DNA of 14,519 nucleotides from Bacillota bacterium (GTDB lineage Bacteria > Bacillota > Clostridia > Lachnospirales > Lachnospiraceae), in contig JAEZKU010000021.1 of assembly GCA_023436065.1 (NCBI GenBank), positions 1-14,519 of the forward strand, given 5' to 3'. Below are positions 1-6,642 of the stretch, piece after piece; within the stretch, counting starts at the first letter, position 1, and every line of letters starts with the position of its first letter. The notes under the pieces are model-generated. The model was not told the DNA's origin. It worked only from the letters and a program-made list of their open reading frames with translations, and did no database searches. Both the position numbers and the translations under genes were made by a program.

Positions 1-264
1 GGCTATATAGAGGAACGGGCGGTTGAGATCGCTAATTATATCATTGACAACAATGCGACGGTGCGACAGACCGCAAAGCAGTTCGGTATCTCGAAATCAA
101 CCGTACATAAAGACGTAACAGAACGTCTTACACAGATTAACCCCTCCCTTGCCGAAAGAGCCAGGGTAGTCCTGGACTTAAATAAGTCTGAGCGCCATAT
201 CAGAGGCGGTTTGGCTACCAAAGAAAAATACCTCCATAAGACGAGATATAACCAGGCTTATTGA
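1..264 (+). CDS. spoIIID: Sporulation transcription factor SpoIIID (5' end cut off)
   Basis: Reading frame 1 is open from the first base to TGA at 262-264 and gives 87 residues starting GYIEERAVEI. SpoIIID of Bacillus is about 93 residues and begins MKDYIKERT, so only some four N-terminal residues are missing upstream. The helix-turn-helix is visible as TVRQTAKQFGISKSTVHKD (about residues 21-39), followed by the family hallmarks TERL, INPSLAERA and RHIRGGLATK. Known role: a small DNA-binding protein that activates and represses genes in the mother cell during sigma-E/sigma-K sporulation. Its presence marks the organism as an endospore former or a descendant of one. The internal ATG at position 61 is not the start, because conserved sequence continues upstream of it. 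A strong terminator follows 33 bp after the stop, so it is not cotranscribed with the next gene. Confidence 0.95.
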   Translation, partial: GYIEERAVEIANYIIDNNATVRQTAKQFGISKSTVHKDVTERLTQINPSLAERARVVLDLNKSERHIRGGLATKEKYLHKTRYNQAY

Positions 265-297
265 TCTTATTATCCTGATTACAAAACATGTGAAGTC

Positions 298-342
298 AAA
301 GAGATTGTCAGACTGCATCGCTGCAGCTGATAATCTCTTTTT
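298..342 (+). terminator. Rho-independent terminator of spoIIID
   Basis: A 14-bp outer stem pairs 298-311 with 327-340, with a single G-U pair. An inner 5-bp stem CTGCA/TGCAG (313-317 with 322-326) and a TCGC loop sit on top, with one bulged A. A run of five T ends the hairpin at 342. It lies between the SpoIIID stop and the next promoter. Confidence 0.93.
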
Positions 343-380
343 CTGATTCTGAAACTGTTCTCGTTCATTACGATAAGCTA

Positions 381-409
381 TTATTATTTTGGATAATTTA
401 TGCTATAAT
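381..409 (+). promoter_or_regulatory. Promoter of the LuxR-type membrane regulator
   Basis: A perfect TATAAT at 404-409 carries the extended -10 dinucleotide (TGCTATAAT, 401-409). A weak -35 (TTATTA, 381-386) lies 17 bp upstream. Transcription would start near 416, leaving a leader of about 45 nt before the ATG at 460. Called by eye as a sigma-A type promoter. Confidence 0.7.
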
Positions 410-459
410 GATAACCAATACTGCATTAGCAGGTATGTAGGGTTAATAGGAGTGTAAGT

Positions 460-1455
460 ATGGCAAAACATTTGATCATAGCTTTTTATGCTATTTCCAA
501 TATCATAGGGGGATCATTCTTGCTTCTGACTTTGATCGGATGGCTTAGATCCCGAAGAAAAGAGATGAAGTATCTGCTGCTGTCGGCCGTAGCTTTGACC
601 CTGATTCTTCTGGAGCAGATGGTGACAGCTTATGAGATCGTTAATTTACTGGAAAGCAAAAGTCTCTATGTGATTTTTACCGGTATCTCCGCTGCCGGTT
701 GCGGATTGATGGTCTATTCTCTGACAAGGTTAACGAAGCTTCTGACAAAAAAAGCCTTATCCTGGAAAATCTGTCTGCTTTTGATTACGGCGTCCATTCT
801 GCCGCTGCTCCTGACGGTGCTATATTTTATATCCATGGAGAGGGTATTGATATGGATAGCCGAGACAATCCTGTTCGGCTTTGTATTACATAATATTTTG
901 GATATGCTGATGAATATGGATAGAATTGATAATGAGACAGTCATAGCCATCATTCGAAGGGTGATCGCATTTTCCTTAATGATGGTGCCAATACTGTTAT
1001 TGGATCTGTTTATTGAACGGATTCCCGTGATTAAGCATTATTTTCCTTACGGACTATTGTCTGTGTTTTTGTTTTATACTGTATTAAGCATCATGGGATT
1101 GAATTATGGTATAAGGAACAATGCGATGTTACTTATGACAAGTCCGATTGAAGAGACAAAGGTATCACAGGAGGAAGGAACGAATGCAGAGGGGATAGAA
1201 GGGAATCGGGAAGAGAGATTAACAGCGGATCATGCCGGGGAGATGGACAAAATATTGGAGAAGTATAAGATTACTGCCCGGGAAAAGGAGATCATCCTGC
1301 TTCTCATCCACGGTCATACCTATCATGAAATTGAAATGATGTTATCCATATCTCTTCCGACAGTGAAAACTCATGTATCCCATATTTACAAGAAGCTTAA
1401 TGTAAAAAATAAGATAGAACTGGTGAATTTATGCCGAAATCATACAAAAGTATGA
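460..1455 (+). CDS. Seven-helix membrane protein with C-terminal LuxR-type HTH
   Basis: This 331-residue protein combines a membrane domain with a DNA-binding domain. Seven hydrophobic segments can be read at about residues 4-29, 38-61, 68-91, 101-124, 128-150, 163-188 and 197-218, which puts the N-terminus outside and the C-terminus in the cytoplasm. A charged, Glu-rich linker (about 225-260) leads to a LuxR/GerE helix-turn-helix at about 265-325, with TAREKEIILLLIHGHTYHEI and LPTVKTHVSHIYKKL typical of that fold. There is no receiver or PAS domain, so it is probably a one-component membrane sensor-regulator; the signal is unknown. The start is supported by AGGAG at 448-452, seven bases before the ATG, behind its own extended -10 promoter. 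The neighbouring FMN_bind gene, on the same strand 99 bp downstream, is a plausible target or partner, but that is inference. Confidence 0.82.
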   Translation: MAKHLIIAFYAISNIIGGSFLLLTLIGWLRSRRKEMKYLLLSAVALTLILLEQMVTAYEIVNLLESKSLYVIFTGISAAGCGLMVYSLTRLTKLLTKKALSWKICLLLITASILPLLLTVLYFISMERVLIWIAETILFGFVLHNILDMLMNMDRIDNETVIAIIRRVIAFSLMMVPILLLDLFIERIPVIKHYFPYGLLSVFLFYTVLSIMGLNYGIRNNAMLLMTSPIEETKVSQEEGTNAEGIEGNREERLTADHAGEMDKILEKYKITAREKEIILLLIHGHTYHEIEMMLSISLPTVKTHVSHIYKKLNVKNKIELVNLCRNHTKV

Positions 1456-1471
1456 GACGGTTTTAATGAAA

Positions 1472-1497
1472 ATCAGTCGTTATCCTGATGGTTTTTT
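1472..1497 (+). terminator. Weak terminator-like hairpin after the LuxR-type gene
   Basis: A 5-bp stem ATCAG/CTGAT (1472-1476 with 1485-1489) encloses an 8-nt loop and is followed two bases later by six T (1492-1497). The stem is short, so termination may be partial and the FMN_bind gene downstream may still be read through. Confidence 0.3.
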
Positions 1498-1554
1498 ATG
1501 ACGGGTTAGAATAAAATGCTCCCATCAAACAGATAAAGGTTGGAGGATTTTATA

Positions 1555-1956
1555 ATGAAAAGTAAGAAAAAAGGGATCATTATCCTTGTCATCACAGTGA
1601 TCGTAGCGCTCCTTTTAGCGGCACTATTATTTCTAGTCATTATACCGGAAAGGAGCTATAAGGAAGTTAGGCAGATGACAATTCATAATGTGGACTTGAG
1701 CAGGTTGGAGGACGGAGTTTATCAGGGAGAGTATGAATACGGAAATTATACCTACAAAGCAACAGTGCAGATCAAGGGGCACAGAATAGAAGAGATTGAG
1801 GTCGGCCATGGTAATACGGGTGAATATGCTAAGGCTGCAGAAGGAGTCCTTGATCGTGTGATTACGGAGCAAAAGCTTGATGTTGATGTAGTATCCGGCG
1901 CAACTACAACCAGTAAAGCACTTCTGAAAGCAGTGGAAAATGCTTTAAGCAAATAA
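1555..1956 (+). CDS. Membrane-anchored FMN_bind protein (covalent flavin motif)
   Basis: A 133-residue protein: a lysine-rich start (MKSKKKG), one hydrophobic helix (about 8-30), then an extracytoplasmic FMN_bind domain of the RnfG/NqrC type (about 50-132). It contains DGVYQGEYEYGNYTYKATV, the IEEIEVGHG strand and the motif D-V-V-S-G-A-T-T-T-S at 111-120. By analogy with RnfG and NqrC, Thr117 would receive FMN through a phosphoester bond made by the flavin transferase ApbE; no apbE lies in this window. The start is the ATG at 1555, eight bases after GGAGG (1542-1546). A TTG at 1540 in the same frame overlaps the ribosome site and is not used. The product is probably a small surface electron carrier. 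Rnf lies just downstream, but a terminator and the rnf promoter separate the two, so a functional link is inferred only from proximity. Confidence 0.85.
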   Translation: MKSKKKGIIILVITVIVALLLAALLFLVIIPERSYKEVRQMTIHNVDLSRLEDGVYQGEYEYGNYTYKATVQIKGHRIEEIEVGHGNTGEYAKAAEGVLDRVITEQKLDVDVVSGATTTSKALLKAVENALSK

Positions 1957-1966
1957 CAATAGGATA

Positions 1967-2014
1967 GGGCCTTCCAATCGCATAACAGCCATTGGAAGGC
2001 CCTTCATATTGTTT
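1967..2014 (+). terminator. Terminator of the FMN_bind gene
   Basis: A perfect 12-bp inverted repeat (GGGCCTTCCAAT at 1967-1978 with its complement at 1991-2002) encloses a 12-nt loop. The tract after it is T-rich but interrupted (TTCATATTGTTTT), so the hairpin is strong while the U-tract is imperfect. It separates the FMN_bind gene from the rnf operon. Confidence 0.85.
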
Positions 2015-2037
2015 TGAATCGGAATTTATCGTATAAT
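2009..2037 (+). promoter_or_regulatory. Possible distal promoter upstream of rnfC
   Basis: TATAAT at 2032-2037 lies 17 bp after TTGTTT (2009-2014; three of six -35 positions). If active, it would give a leader of about 270 nt before rnfC. It overlaps the tail of the preceding terminator. AT-rich DNA makes chance matches likely, so this is only a candidate. Confidence 0.3.
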
Positions 2038-2140
2038 TATTAAAAAGCAAAGGATAACAGGTATAAAATACTTATTTGGAAATATATAGGTGATCTTCCA
2101 TTGTTATAAAAATAACTTACGGCAAATTAAACAAAAAGTA

Positions 2141-2169
2141 TGTAAAATGGGGTCAAATTGTGTTATAAT
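2141..2169 (+). promoter_or_regulatory. Main rnf operon promoter
   Basis: A perfect TATAAT at 2164-2169 carries the extended -10 TG (TGTTATAAT, 2161-2169). A poor -35 (TGTAAA, 2141-2146) lies at 17-bp spacing. The start would fall near 2176, giving a leader of about 140 nt. The repeat array at 2193-2262 then lies wholly downstream of the start, roughly +18 to +87, a position suited to roadblock repression or to an RNA-level device. Confidence 0.65.
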
Positions 2170-2192
2170 CATATTTGTGTCTCTGAAGTTAG

Positions 2193-2262
2193 TCACTTTG
2201 TTGTGAGCTTAACAAACAATGATTTTAACTTAACAAACCTTGTATAAAGCTTAACAAAGTGA
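2193..2262 (+). promoter_or_regulatory. Phased Rex-like operator array in the rnf leader
   Basis: TTAACAA occurs three times, starting at 2209, 2230 and 2251, so exactly 21 bp apart. The first and third blocks complete 18-bp sites matching the known Gram-positive Rex consensus TTGTTAANNNNTTAACAA at 12 of 14 defined positions: TTGTTGTGAGCTTAACAA (2198-2215) and TTGTATAAAGCTTAACAA (2240-2257). The middle block has only a weak left half. The whole array is bracketed by a perfect 10-bp inverted repeat, TCACTTTGTT at 2193-2202 and AACAAAGTGA at 2253-2262. Rex represses when NADH/NAD+ is low; control of Rnf by Rex is physiologically sensible but inferred here. Confidence 0.6.
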
Positions 2263-2316
2263 ATAATCTTACATCAAAAGTTATTAAAATTTTTGTAGAA
2301 AGAAGGAAAGGGTATT

Positions 2317-3636
2317 ATGGGTAAGTCAACATTCCCGGGTGGAATCCATACATATGACGGAAAAGCTTTGACCATGGATAAACCCACGACTGTTCTGTTA
2401 CCGAAGGGTGACCTGGTATTCCCGCTAATTCAGCACATAGGTGCTCCGGCGAAGCCGCTTGTGGCAAAGGGGGACAAGGTCCTGGTGGGTCAAAAAATCG
2501 CTGAAGCCGGCGGTTTTATATCAGCGAATATCATCAGCTCGGTTTCCGGAACAGTAAAGGAAATTGAGAAAAGGCTCACGGTGTCAGGTAATATGGTAGA
2601 AGCCATTGTAATAGAAAATGACAATGAATACCGTACAGTAGAGGGCTTTGGCAAGGAACGTGACTGCAATGGACTGACGAAAGAGGAAATACGTAACTTT
2701 ATTAAAGAAGCGGGTATTGTTGGTTTGGGCGGGGCCGGTTTCCCGACTCATGTAAAACTGACACCTAAGGATGACAGCAAGATTGATTATGTGATTGTCA
2801 ACGGTGCGGAATGTGAACCCTATCTTACCTCCGATTACCGTATGATGCTGGAGGAGCCCGAGAAGATTATCGGTGGTTTAAAGATTATCCTCCGGTTATT
2901 TGAAAATGCGCAGGGTATTATTGCAATCGAAGATAATAAGCCGGAAGCGATCAAAATTATATCGGAGTTGGTATCCAAGGAGAAAAATATTGAAGTCAGA
3001 GTACTGAAGACTAAATATCCGCAGGGCGGAGAGCGTCAGTTGGTTTACGCGTTAACCAAAAGAAAATTGAACTCAAAGAAGCTGCCTGCCGATGTCGGAT
3101 GTGTCGTCGATAATGTTGATACTGTGATAGCAATCTATAATGCCGTCGCCAAAAGTACACCGTTAATTAGAAGAATTGTAACTGTTTCGGGAGACGCAGT
3201 AAAAAATCCGGGTAATTACAATGTTGCAATCGGAATCGATTACTGGGAAATCCTCGAAGCAGCGGGAGGCTTTAAGGAACGACCGGAGAAGATGGTATCC
3301 GGTGGCCCGATGATGGGTATCGCACTTTATAGCTGCAATGTTCCTGTCATGAAGACATCCTCCGCATTGCTGGGCTTTTTAAAAGATACCTCAGCCGTCA
3401 CGGAAGCTCCCTGTATCCGATGCGGAAAATGCGTAAGCAAGTGTCCCCTTCAGCTGATGCCCTTCCAGCTGGCTGCACTGAGCATGAGAAATGATGAGGA
3501 AAGCTTTGTAAAGCTCGACGGTATGGAATGCTGCGGCTGCGGCACCTGTTCCTATGTCTGTCCGGCCAACAGAAGCTTAAGCCAGTCTATCATGCAGGAA
3601 AGAAACAGTATATTGGCTAAAAGAAAGAAAGCATAA
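2317..3636 (+). CDS. rnfC: Rnf complex subunit RnfC (NADH-binding, FMN/Fe-S)
   Basis: At 439 residues this is the cytoplasmic NAD+-reducing subunit of the Rnf ferredoxin:NAD+ oxidoreductase. The N-terminal RnfC barrel begins with the typical FPGGIHTYDGK. The NADH/FMN-binding fold shared with complex I subunit NuoF follows, with GLGGAGFP at 136-143 and VNGAECEPYLTSD shortly after. Two [4Fe-4S] motifs sit near the C-terminus: C366-C369-C372-C376 (CIRCGKCVSKC) and C405-C408-C411-C415, with an extra C406. The length is typical of clostridial RnfC, which lacks the long Ala/Lys-rich tail of the enterobacterial protein. The ATG at 2317 follows AAGGAAAGG (2303-2311). It is the first gene of the operon, 26 bp before rnfD, behind the promoter and phased repeats described above. 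Confidence 0.97.
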   Translation: MGKSTFPGGIHTYDGKALTMDKPTTVLLPKGDLVFPLIQHIGAPAKPLVAKGDKVLVGQKIAEAGGFISANIISSVSGTVKEIEKRLTVSGNMVEAIVIENDNEYRTVEGFGKERDCNGLTKEEIRNFIKEAGIVGLGGAGFPTHVKLTPKDDSKIDYVIVNGAECEPYLTSDYRMMLEEPEKIIGGLKIILRLFENAQGIIAIEDNKPEAIKIISELVSKEKNIEVRVLKTKYPQGGERQLVYALTKRKLNSKKLPADVGCVVDNVDTVIAIYNAVAKSTPLIRRIVTVSGDAVKNPGNYNVAIGIDYWEILEAAGGFKERPEKMVSGGPMMGIALYSCNVPVMKTSSALLGFLKDTSAVTEAPCIRCGKCVSKCPLQLMPFQLAALSMRNDEESFVKLDGMECCGCGTCSYVCPANRSLSQSIMQERNSILAKRKKA

Positions 3637-3662
3637 CCTACTATTCAGAAAGAGGTGTAAGT

Positions 3663-4658
3663 GTGAGCGACTTATTTCATGTATCGGCAGCTCCCCATGC
3701 CAGGAGCCCGATTACGACAAAGAGCATTATGCGGGATGTCATTCTTGCATTGATCCCGGCCGGATTATTCGGCATCTATAATTTTGGAATAAACGCCCTG
3801 ACTGTTATTGTCGTTGCGATAGCGTCGTGTGTGTTGACAGAATATTTATTTTGTAAATTTATGAAAAAACCTCAGTCCATAGGAGATTTAAGCGCGGTTG
3901 TTACCGGAATTCTGCTGGCTTATAACCTGCCTTCCGGGTTTCCTATATGGATGACGGTAGTGGGAAGTGTATTTGCTATTCTGATTGTTAAGATGCTGTT
4001 CGGAGGGATAGGGCAGAACTTTATGAATCCTGCTCTGGCGGCGCGTGCATTCCTGCTGATTAGCTTTCCGGTCAGAATGACGGCTTTTACGGTAGAGAAA
4101 ATTACTTCTCCTACTACATCCGATTATCTGTACAATGGAGCAGTTGCTCTGGACGGAGTTACGGGTGCGACCCCGCTGGCAGCGATGAAGGCAGGTGAGA
4201 CCGTAGACCTGATGAAGATGCTGGTTGGTAACGTTGGTGGAACGATTGGTGAGACCAGTGCGATCGCAATTCTAATCGGAGCAGCCTATTTAGTACTGCG
4301 TAAGGTGATTTCTTTGAGAATTCCTTTGATCTACATAGCTACTTTAGCTGTCTATGTTCTGATCTTTGGAGGCAAAGGCTTTGATATGACTTTTATACTT
4401 GGTCACCTTCTCGGAGGCGGATTACTCTTAGGTGCATTCTTCATGGCAACGGATTATGTTACCAGTCCGATTACCCCTCTTGGGCAGATCATCTTCGGTA
4501 TTTGCCTTGGATTTCTGACCGGATTGTTCCGACTTCAGGGAAGTACGGCGGAGGGTGTATCCTATGCCATCATTTTCTGTAATCTGCTGGTTCCTTTGAT
4601 TGACAAAGCGTGCAAGTCAAGGACCTTTGGAAAGGAGCGTGCAGTTCGTGAGCAATAA
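3663..4658 (+). CDS. rnfD: Rnf complex membrane subunit RnfD (covalent FMN)
   Basis: A 331-residue polytopic membrane protein of the RnfD/NqrB family with about nine hydrophobic segments. The start is GTG at 3663 (VSDLFHVSAAPHARSP), six bases after AAAGAGGTG. The family flavinylation motif reads DGVTGATPLAAMK, and Thr170 is the predicted FMN attachment site. Other conserved stretches are GGIGQNFMNPALAARAFLL and MATDYVTSPITPLGQIIFG. In the complex it carries electrons through FMN across the membrane and is one of the subunits proposed to couple redox to Na+ or H+ transport; the ion cannot be told from this reading. The 3' end overlaps rnfG by 11 nt, suggesting translational coupling. Confidence 0.97.
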   Translation: MSDLFHVSAAPHARSPITTKSIMRDVILALIPAGLFGIYNFGINALTVIVVAIASCVLTEYLFCKFMKKPQSIGDLSAVVTGILLAYNLPSGFPIWMTVVGSVFAILIVKMLFGGIGQNFMNPALAARAFLLISFPVRMTAFTVEKITSPTTSDYLYNGAVALDGVTGATPLAAMKAGETVDLMKMLVGNVGGTIGETSAIAILIGAAYLVLRKVISLRIPLIYIATLAVYVLIFGGKGFDMTFILGHLLGGGLLLGAFFMATDYVTSPITPLGQIIFGICLGFLTGLFRLQGSTAEGVSYAIIFCNLLVPLIDKACKSRTFGKERAVREQ

Positions 4659-5295
4659 AAAGCATTTGATCAAATCTGCATTACTCAGAGATGCCTTGGC
4701 ACTGTTTTTGATCACGTTGGTTTCAGGCCTTGGCCTCAGTTATGTTTATGAAATTACCAAAGAGCCAATTATAGCACAGGGGATACAGAAGAGCATCGAA
4801 GCAAATAAAGCGGTATTTTCAGACGCCTCATCCTTTGAAGAGGATGGTCAGCTTATGGAGCTTGTTCAGACAACTGATCTTACCGGGATGAGTGCGGATT
4901 ATCAGGGTGTAACCATTGATAGCATTAATCAAGCCCTGGATGCCAATAATCAGCTCATCGGCTATAACATTACGGTTTCCACCTCGGCCGGCTATAAAGA
5001 CGGCATCAATTTTGTCTTTGGCTATTCTCTGGACGGAAGAGTTACCGGAATTGAATTTCTTGGGATCAAGGAGACTGCCGGATTAGGTATGAAGGCAGCA
5101 GAACCTGAATTCATGAACCAATTCCTAAATAAGAAGGTAAAGCAATTCGTGGTTACAAAGTCAGGAGCTTCCTCAGAAGAAGAAATCGACGCCCTGAGCG
5201 GTGCTACGATTACCTCCAGGGCTGTAGCGAATGCAATCAATGCGGGTATCGCATTTGTTACTGATAATTCAGCAGAACTGGGAGGCGGACAATAA
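4648..5295 (+). CDS. rnfG: Rnf complex subunit RnfG (covalent FMN, extracytoplasmic)
   Basis: A 215-residue protein with one N-terminal membrane anchor (about residues 16-34) and an extracytoplasmic FMN_bind domain. The predicted flavinylation motif is DALSGATITSRAVANAI, with Thr187 as the acceptor. Upstream family features include ISVS-like NITVSTSAGYKDGINFVFGYSLDG and FLGIKETAGLGMKAAEPEF. I place the start at GTG 4648, ten bases after AAGGAG (4632-4637). An in-frame TTG at 4600 would lie deep inside rnfD with no ribosome site, and the GTG at 4639 is too close to the ribosome site. The gene overlaps rnfD by 11 nt, and its TAA shares one base with the rnfE ATG (TAATG). Confidence 0.96.
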   Translation: MSNKKHLIKSALLRDALALFLITLVSGLGLSYVYEITKEPIIAQGIQKSIEANKAVFSDASSFEEDGQLMELVQTTDLTGMSADYQGVTIDSINQALDANNQLIGYNITVSTSAGYKDGINFVFGYSLDGRVTGIEFLGIKETAGLGMKAAEPEFMNQFLNKKVKQFVVTKSGASSEEEIDALSGATITSRAVANAINAGIAFVTDNSAELGGGQ

Positions 5296-6038
5296 TGAAT
5301 AAATACATCGAACGTCTTTATAACGGTATCATCAAAGAGAATCCTACCTTTGTCATCATGCTCGGTATGTGTCCGACCTTAGCGGTTACCACCTCAGGCA
5401 ATAATGGCTTATATATGGGATTGACAACAACAGTAGTTCTGGCAGCTTCAAACCTTTTGATTTCTGCACTGCGTAAATTCATACCGGATAAGGTACGAAT
5501 TCCCGCTTATATCGTGGTTGTGGCCTCACTCGTAACCATCGTTCAGCTTGCATTGGAGGCTTATCTGCCGGTTGTAAACCAGTTGCTGGGTATCTACATT
5601 CCGCTGATCGTTGTAAACTGTATTATCCTTGGACGTGCAGAAGCCTATGCTGCAAAGAATACGATCGGGGTATCCTTGTTTGACGGAATTGGTATGGGAC
5701 TGGGCTTTACGGTTGCGTTGACCATTATCGGCTCCTTCCGTGAGCTTTTGGGTGCCGGAACCATCTTCAGTTACAGAATTACTCCTAAGACCTTTGAGCC
5801 GATTACGATCTTTATTTTGGCTCCGGGCGCGCTCTTTACCCTGGCTATCCTCACTGCGCTTCAGAATAAGCTGAAAGCTCCTTCAGCCACCAACATCCCG
5901 AATAATTCGAGTATCGGCTGCGGCGGTGACTGCTCCCACTGCGGTGGTGGCATCAGTACAGCGAATCGTGACAGGATTGCGGCAAAGGAAGGATCAACTG
6001 CAGAGAAGAAAGCAGACGCTTTGCAGAATCGTGAGTAA
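5295..6038 (+). CDS. rnfE: Rnf complex membrane subunit RnfE with Cys-rich tail
   Basis: A 247-residue RnfE/NqrD-type integral membrane protein with about six helices. The two cysteines expected to help hold the intramembrane Fe-S cluster shared with RnfA are C26 (MLGMCPTLAVT) and C109 (VVNCIILGRAEAYA). FDGIGMGLGFTVAL and GSFRELLGAGTIF are further family blocks. After the last helix there is a hydrophilic tail of about 45 residues containing CGGDCSHCGGG (C209, C213, C216), which lies outside the core fold and ends in a charged stretch. From the known topology of the family the tail should be cytoplasmic. The ATG overlaps the rnfG stop codon by one base, and GGGAGG lies just upstream. The rnfA start follows 17 bp after the stop. 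Confidence 0.96.
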   Translation: MNKYIERLYNGIIKENPTFVIMLGMCPTLAVTTSGNNGLYMGLTTTVVLAASNLLISALRKFIPDKVRIPAYIVVVASLVTIVQLALEAYLPVVNQLLGIYIPLIVVNCIILGRAEAYAAKNTIGVSLFDGIGMGLGFTVALTIIGSFRELLGAGTIFSYRITPKTFEPITIFILAPGALFTLAILTALQNKLKAPSATNIPNNSSIGCGGDCSHCGGGISTANRDRIAAKEGSTAEKKADALQNRE

Positions 6039-6055
6039 GGGGAAGGAGGATTAAG

Positions 6056-6628
6056 ATGAAAGAGCTTATTATGATTATAGTAGGATCTGCTCTGGTGAAT
6101 AACGTTGTATTAAGTCAATTCCTTGGCTTATGTCCCTTCGTCGGAGTATCCAAGAAGACCAATACGGCAGCAGGTATGGGTGCAGCGGTTATCTTTGTTA
6201 TAACTGTAGCCTCAGCCCTCTGCAGCATTATATATACAAAGCTTTTGGTGCCGCTGGATATGGCGTACCTCCAGACAATTGTGTTCATTCTGGTTATTGC
6301 CTGTCTGGTGCAGTTTGTAGAATTAGTTCTGAAAAAATACAGCCGAGCATTGTATAGCGCACTCGGCGTATATCTTCCGCTGATTACGACTAACTGTGCG
6401 GTACTCGGAGTTGCATTAATCAACGTTACCGAGGATTATGGTTTGATCTCGAGCACTATCAATGGTTTTGGTACTGCAGCAGGCTTTACGCTGGCCATCA
6501 TCATTATGGCGGGTATTCGGGAAAGAATTGAATACAATGATATTACGAAGTCCTTTCAGGGTAACCCGATTGTTCTGATTACAGCGGGTCTGATGGCTAT
6601 GGCATTCTTCGGATTTGCCGGATTGTAA
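6056..6628 (+). CDS. rnfA: Rnf complex membrane subunit RnfA
   Basis: A 190-residue protein, the usual RnfA/NqrE length, with about six transmembrane helices. It opens with ALVNNVVLSQFLGLCPFVGVS, containing C26. The second conserved cysteine is C114 in TTNCAVLGVAL. RnfA and RnfE are homologous with inverted topology and together bind a membrane-embedded [2Fe-2S] cluster between the cytoplasmic RnfB and the flavins of RnfD/RnfG. NGFGTAAGFTLAI and AGIRERIEY are family blocks near the C-terminus. The ribosome site AAGGAGG (6043-6049) is six bases before the ATG and is one of the best in the operon. The stop is 14 bp from rnfB. Confidence 0.97.
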   Translation: MKELIMIIVGSALVNNVVLSQFLGLCPFVGVSKKTNTAAGMGAAVIFVITVASALCSIIYTKLLVPLDMAYLQTIVFILVIACLVQFVELVLKKYSRALYSALGVYLPLITTNCAVLGVALINVTEDYGLISSTINGFGTAAGFTLAIIIMAGIRERIEYNDITKSFQGNPIVLITAGLMAMAFFGFAGL

Positions 6629-6642
6629 GGGGGAAACGGATC

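Noticed and set aside
1540..1554. TTG 1540 as start of the FMN_bind protein
   Set aside because: The GGAGG ribosome site (1542-1546) lies inside this extension and points to ATG 1555.
4600..4647. Longer rnfG start at TTG 4600
   Set aside because: It has no ribosome site and would add 16 residues encoded within rnfD. GTG 4648 has AAGGAG at a workable distance and matches the usual short RnfG N-terminus.
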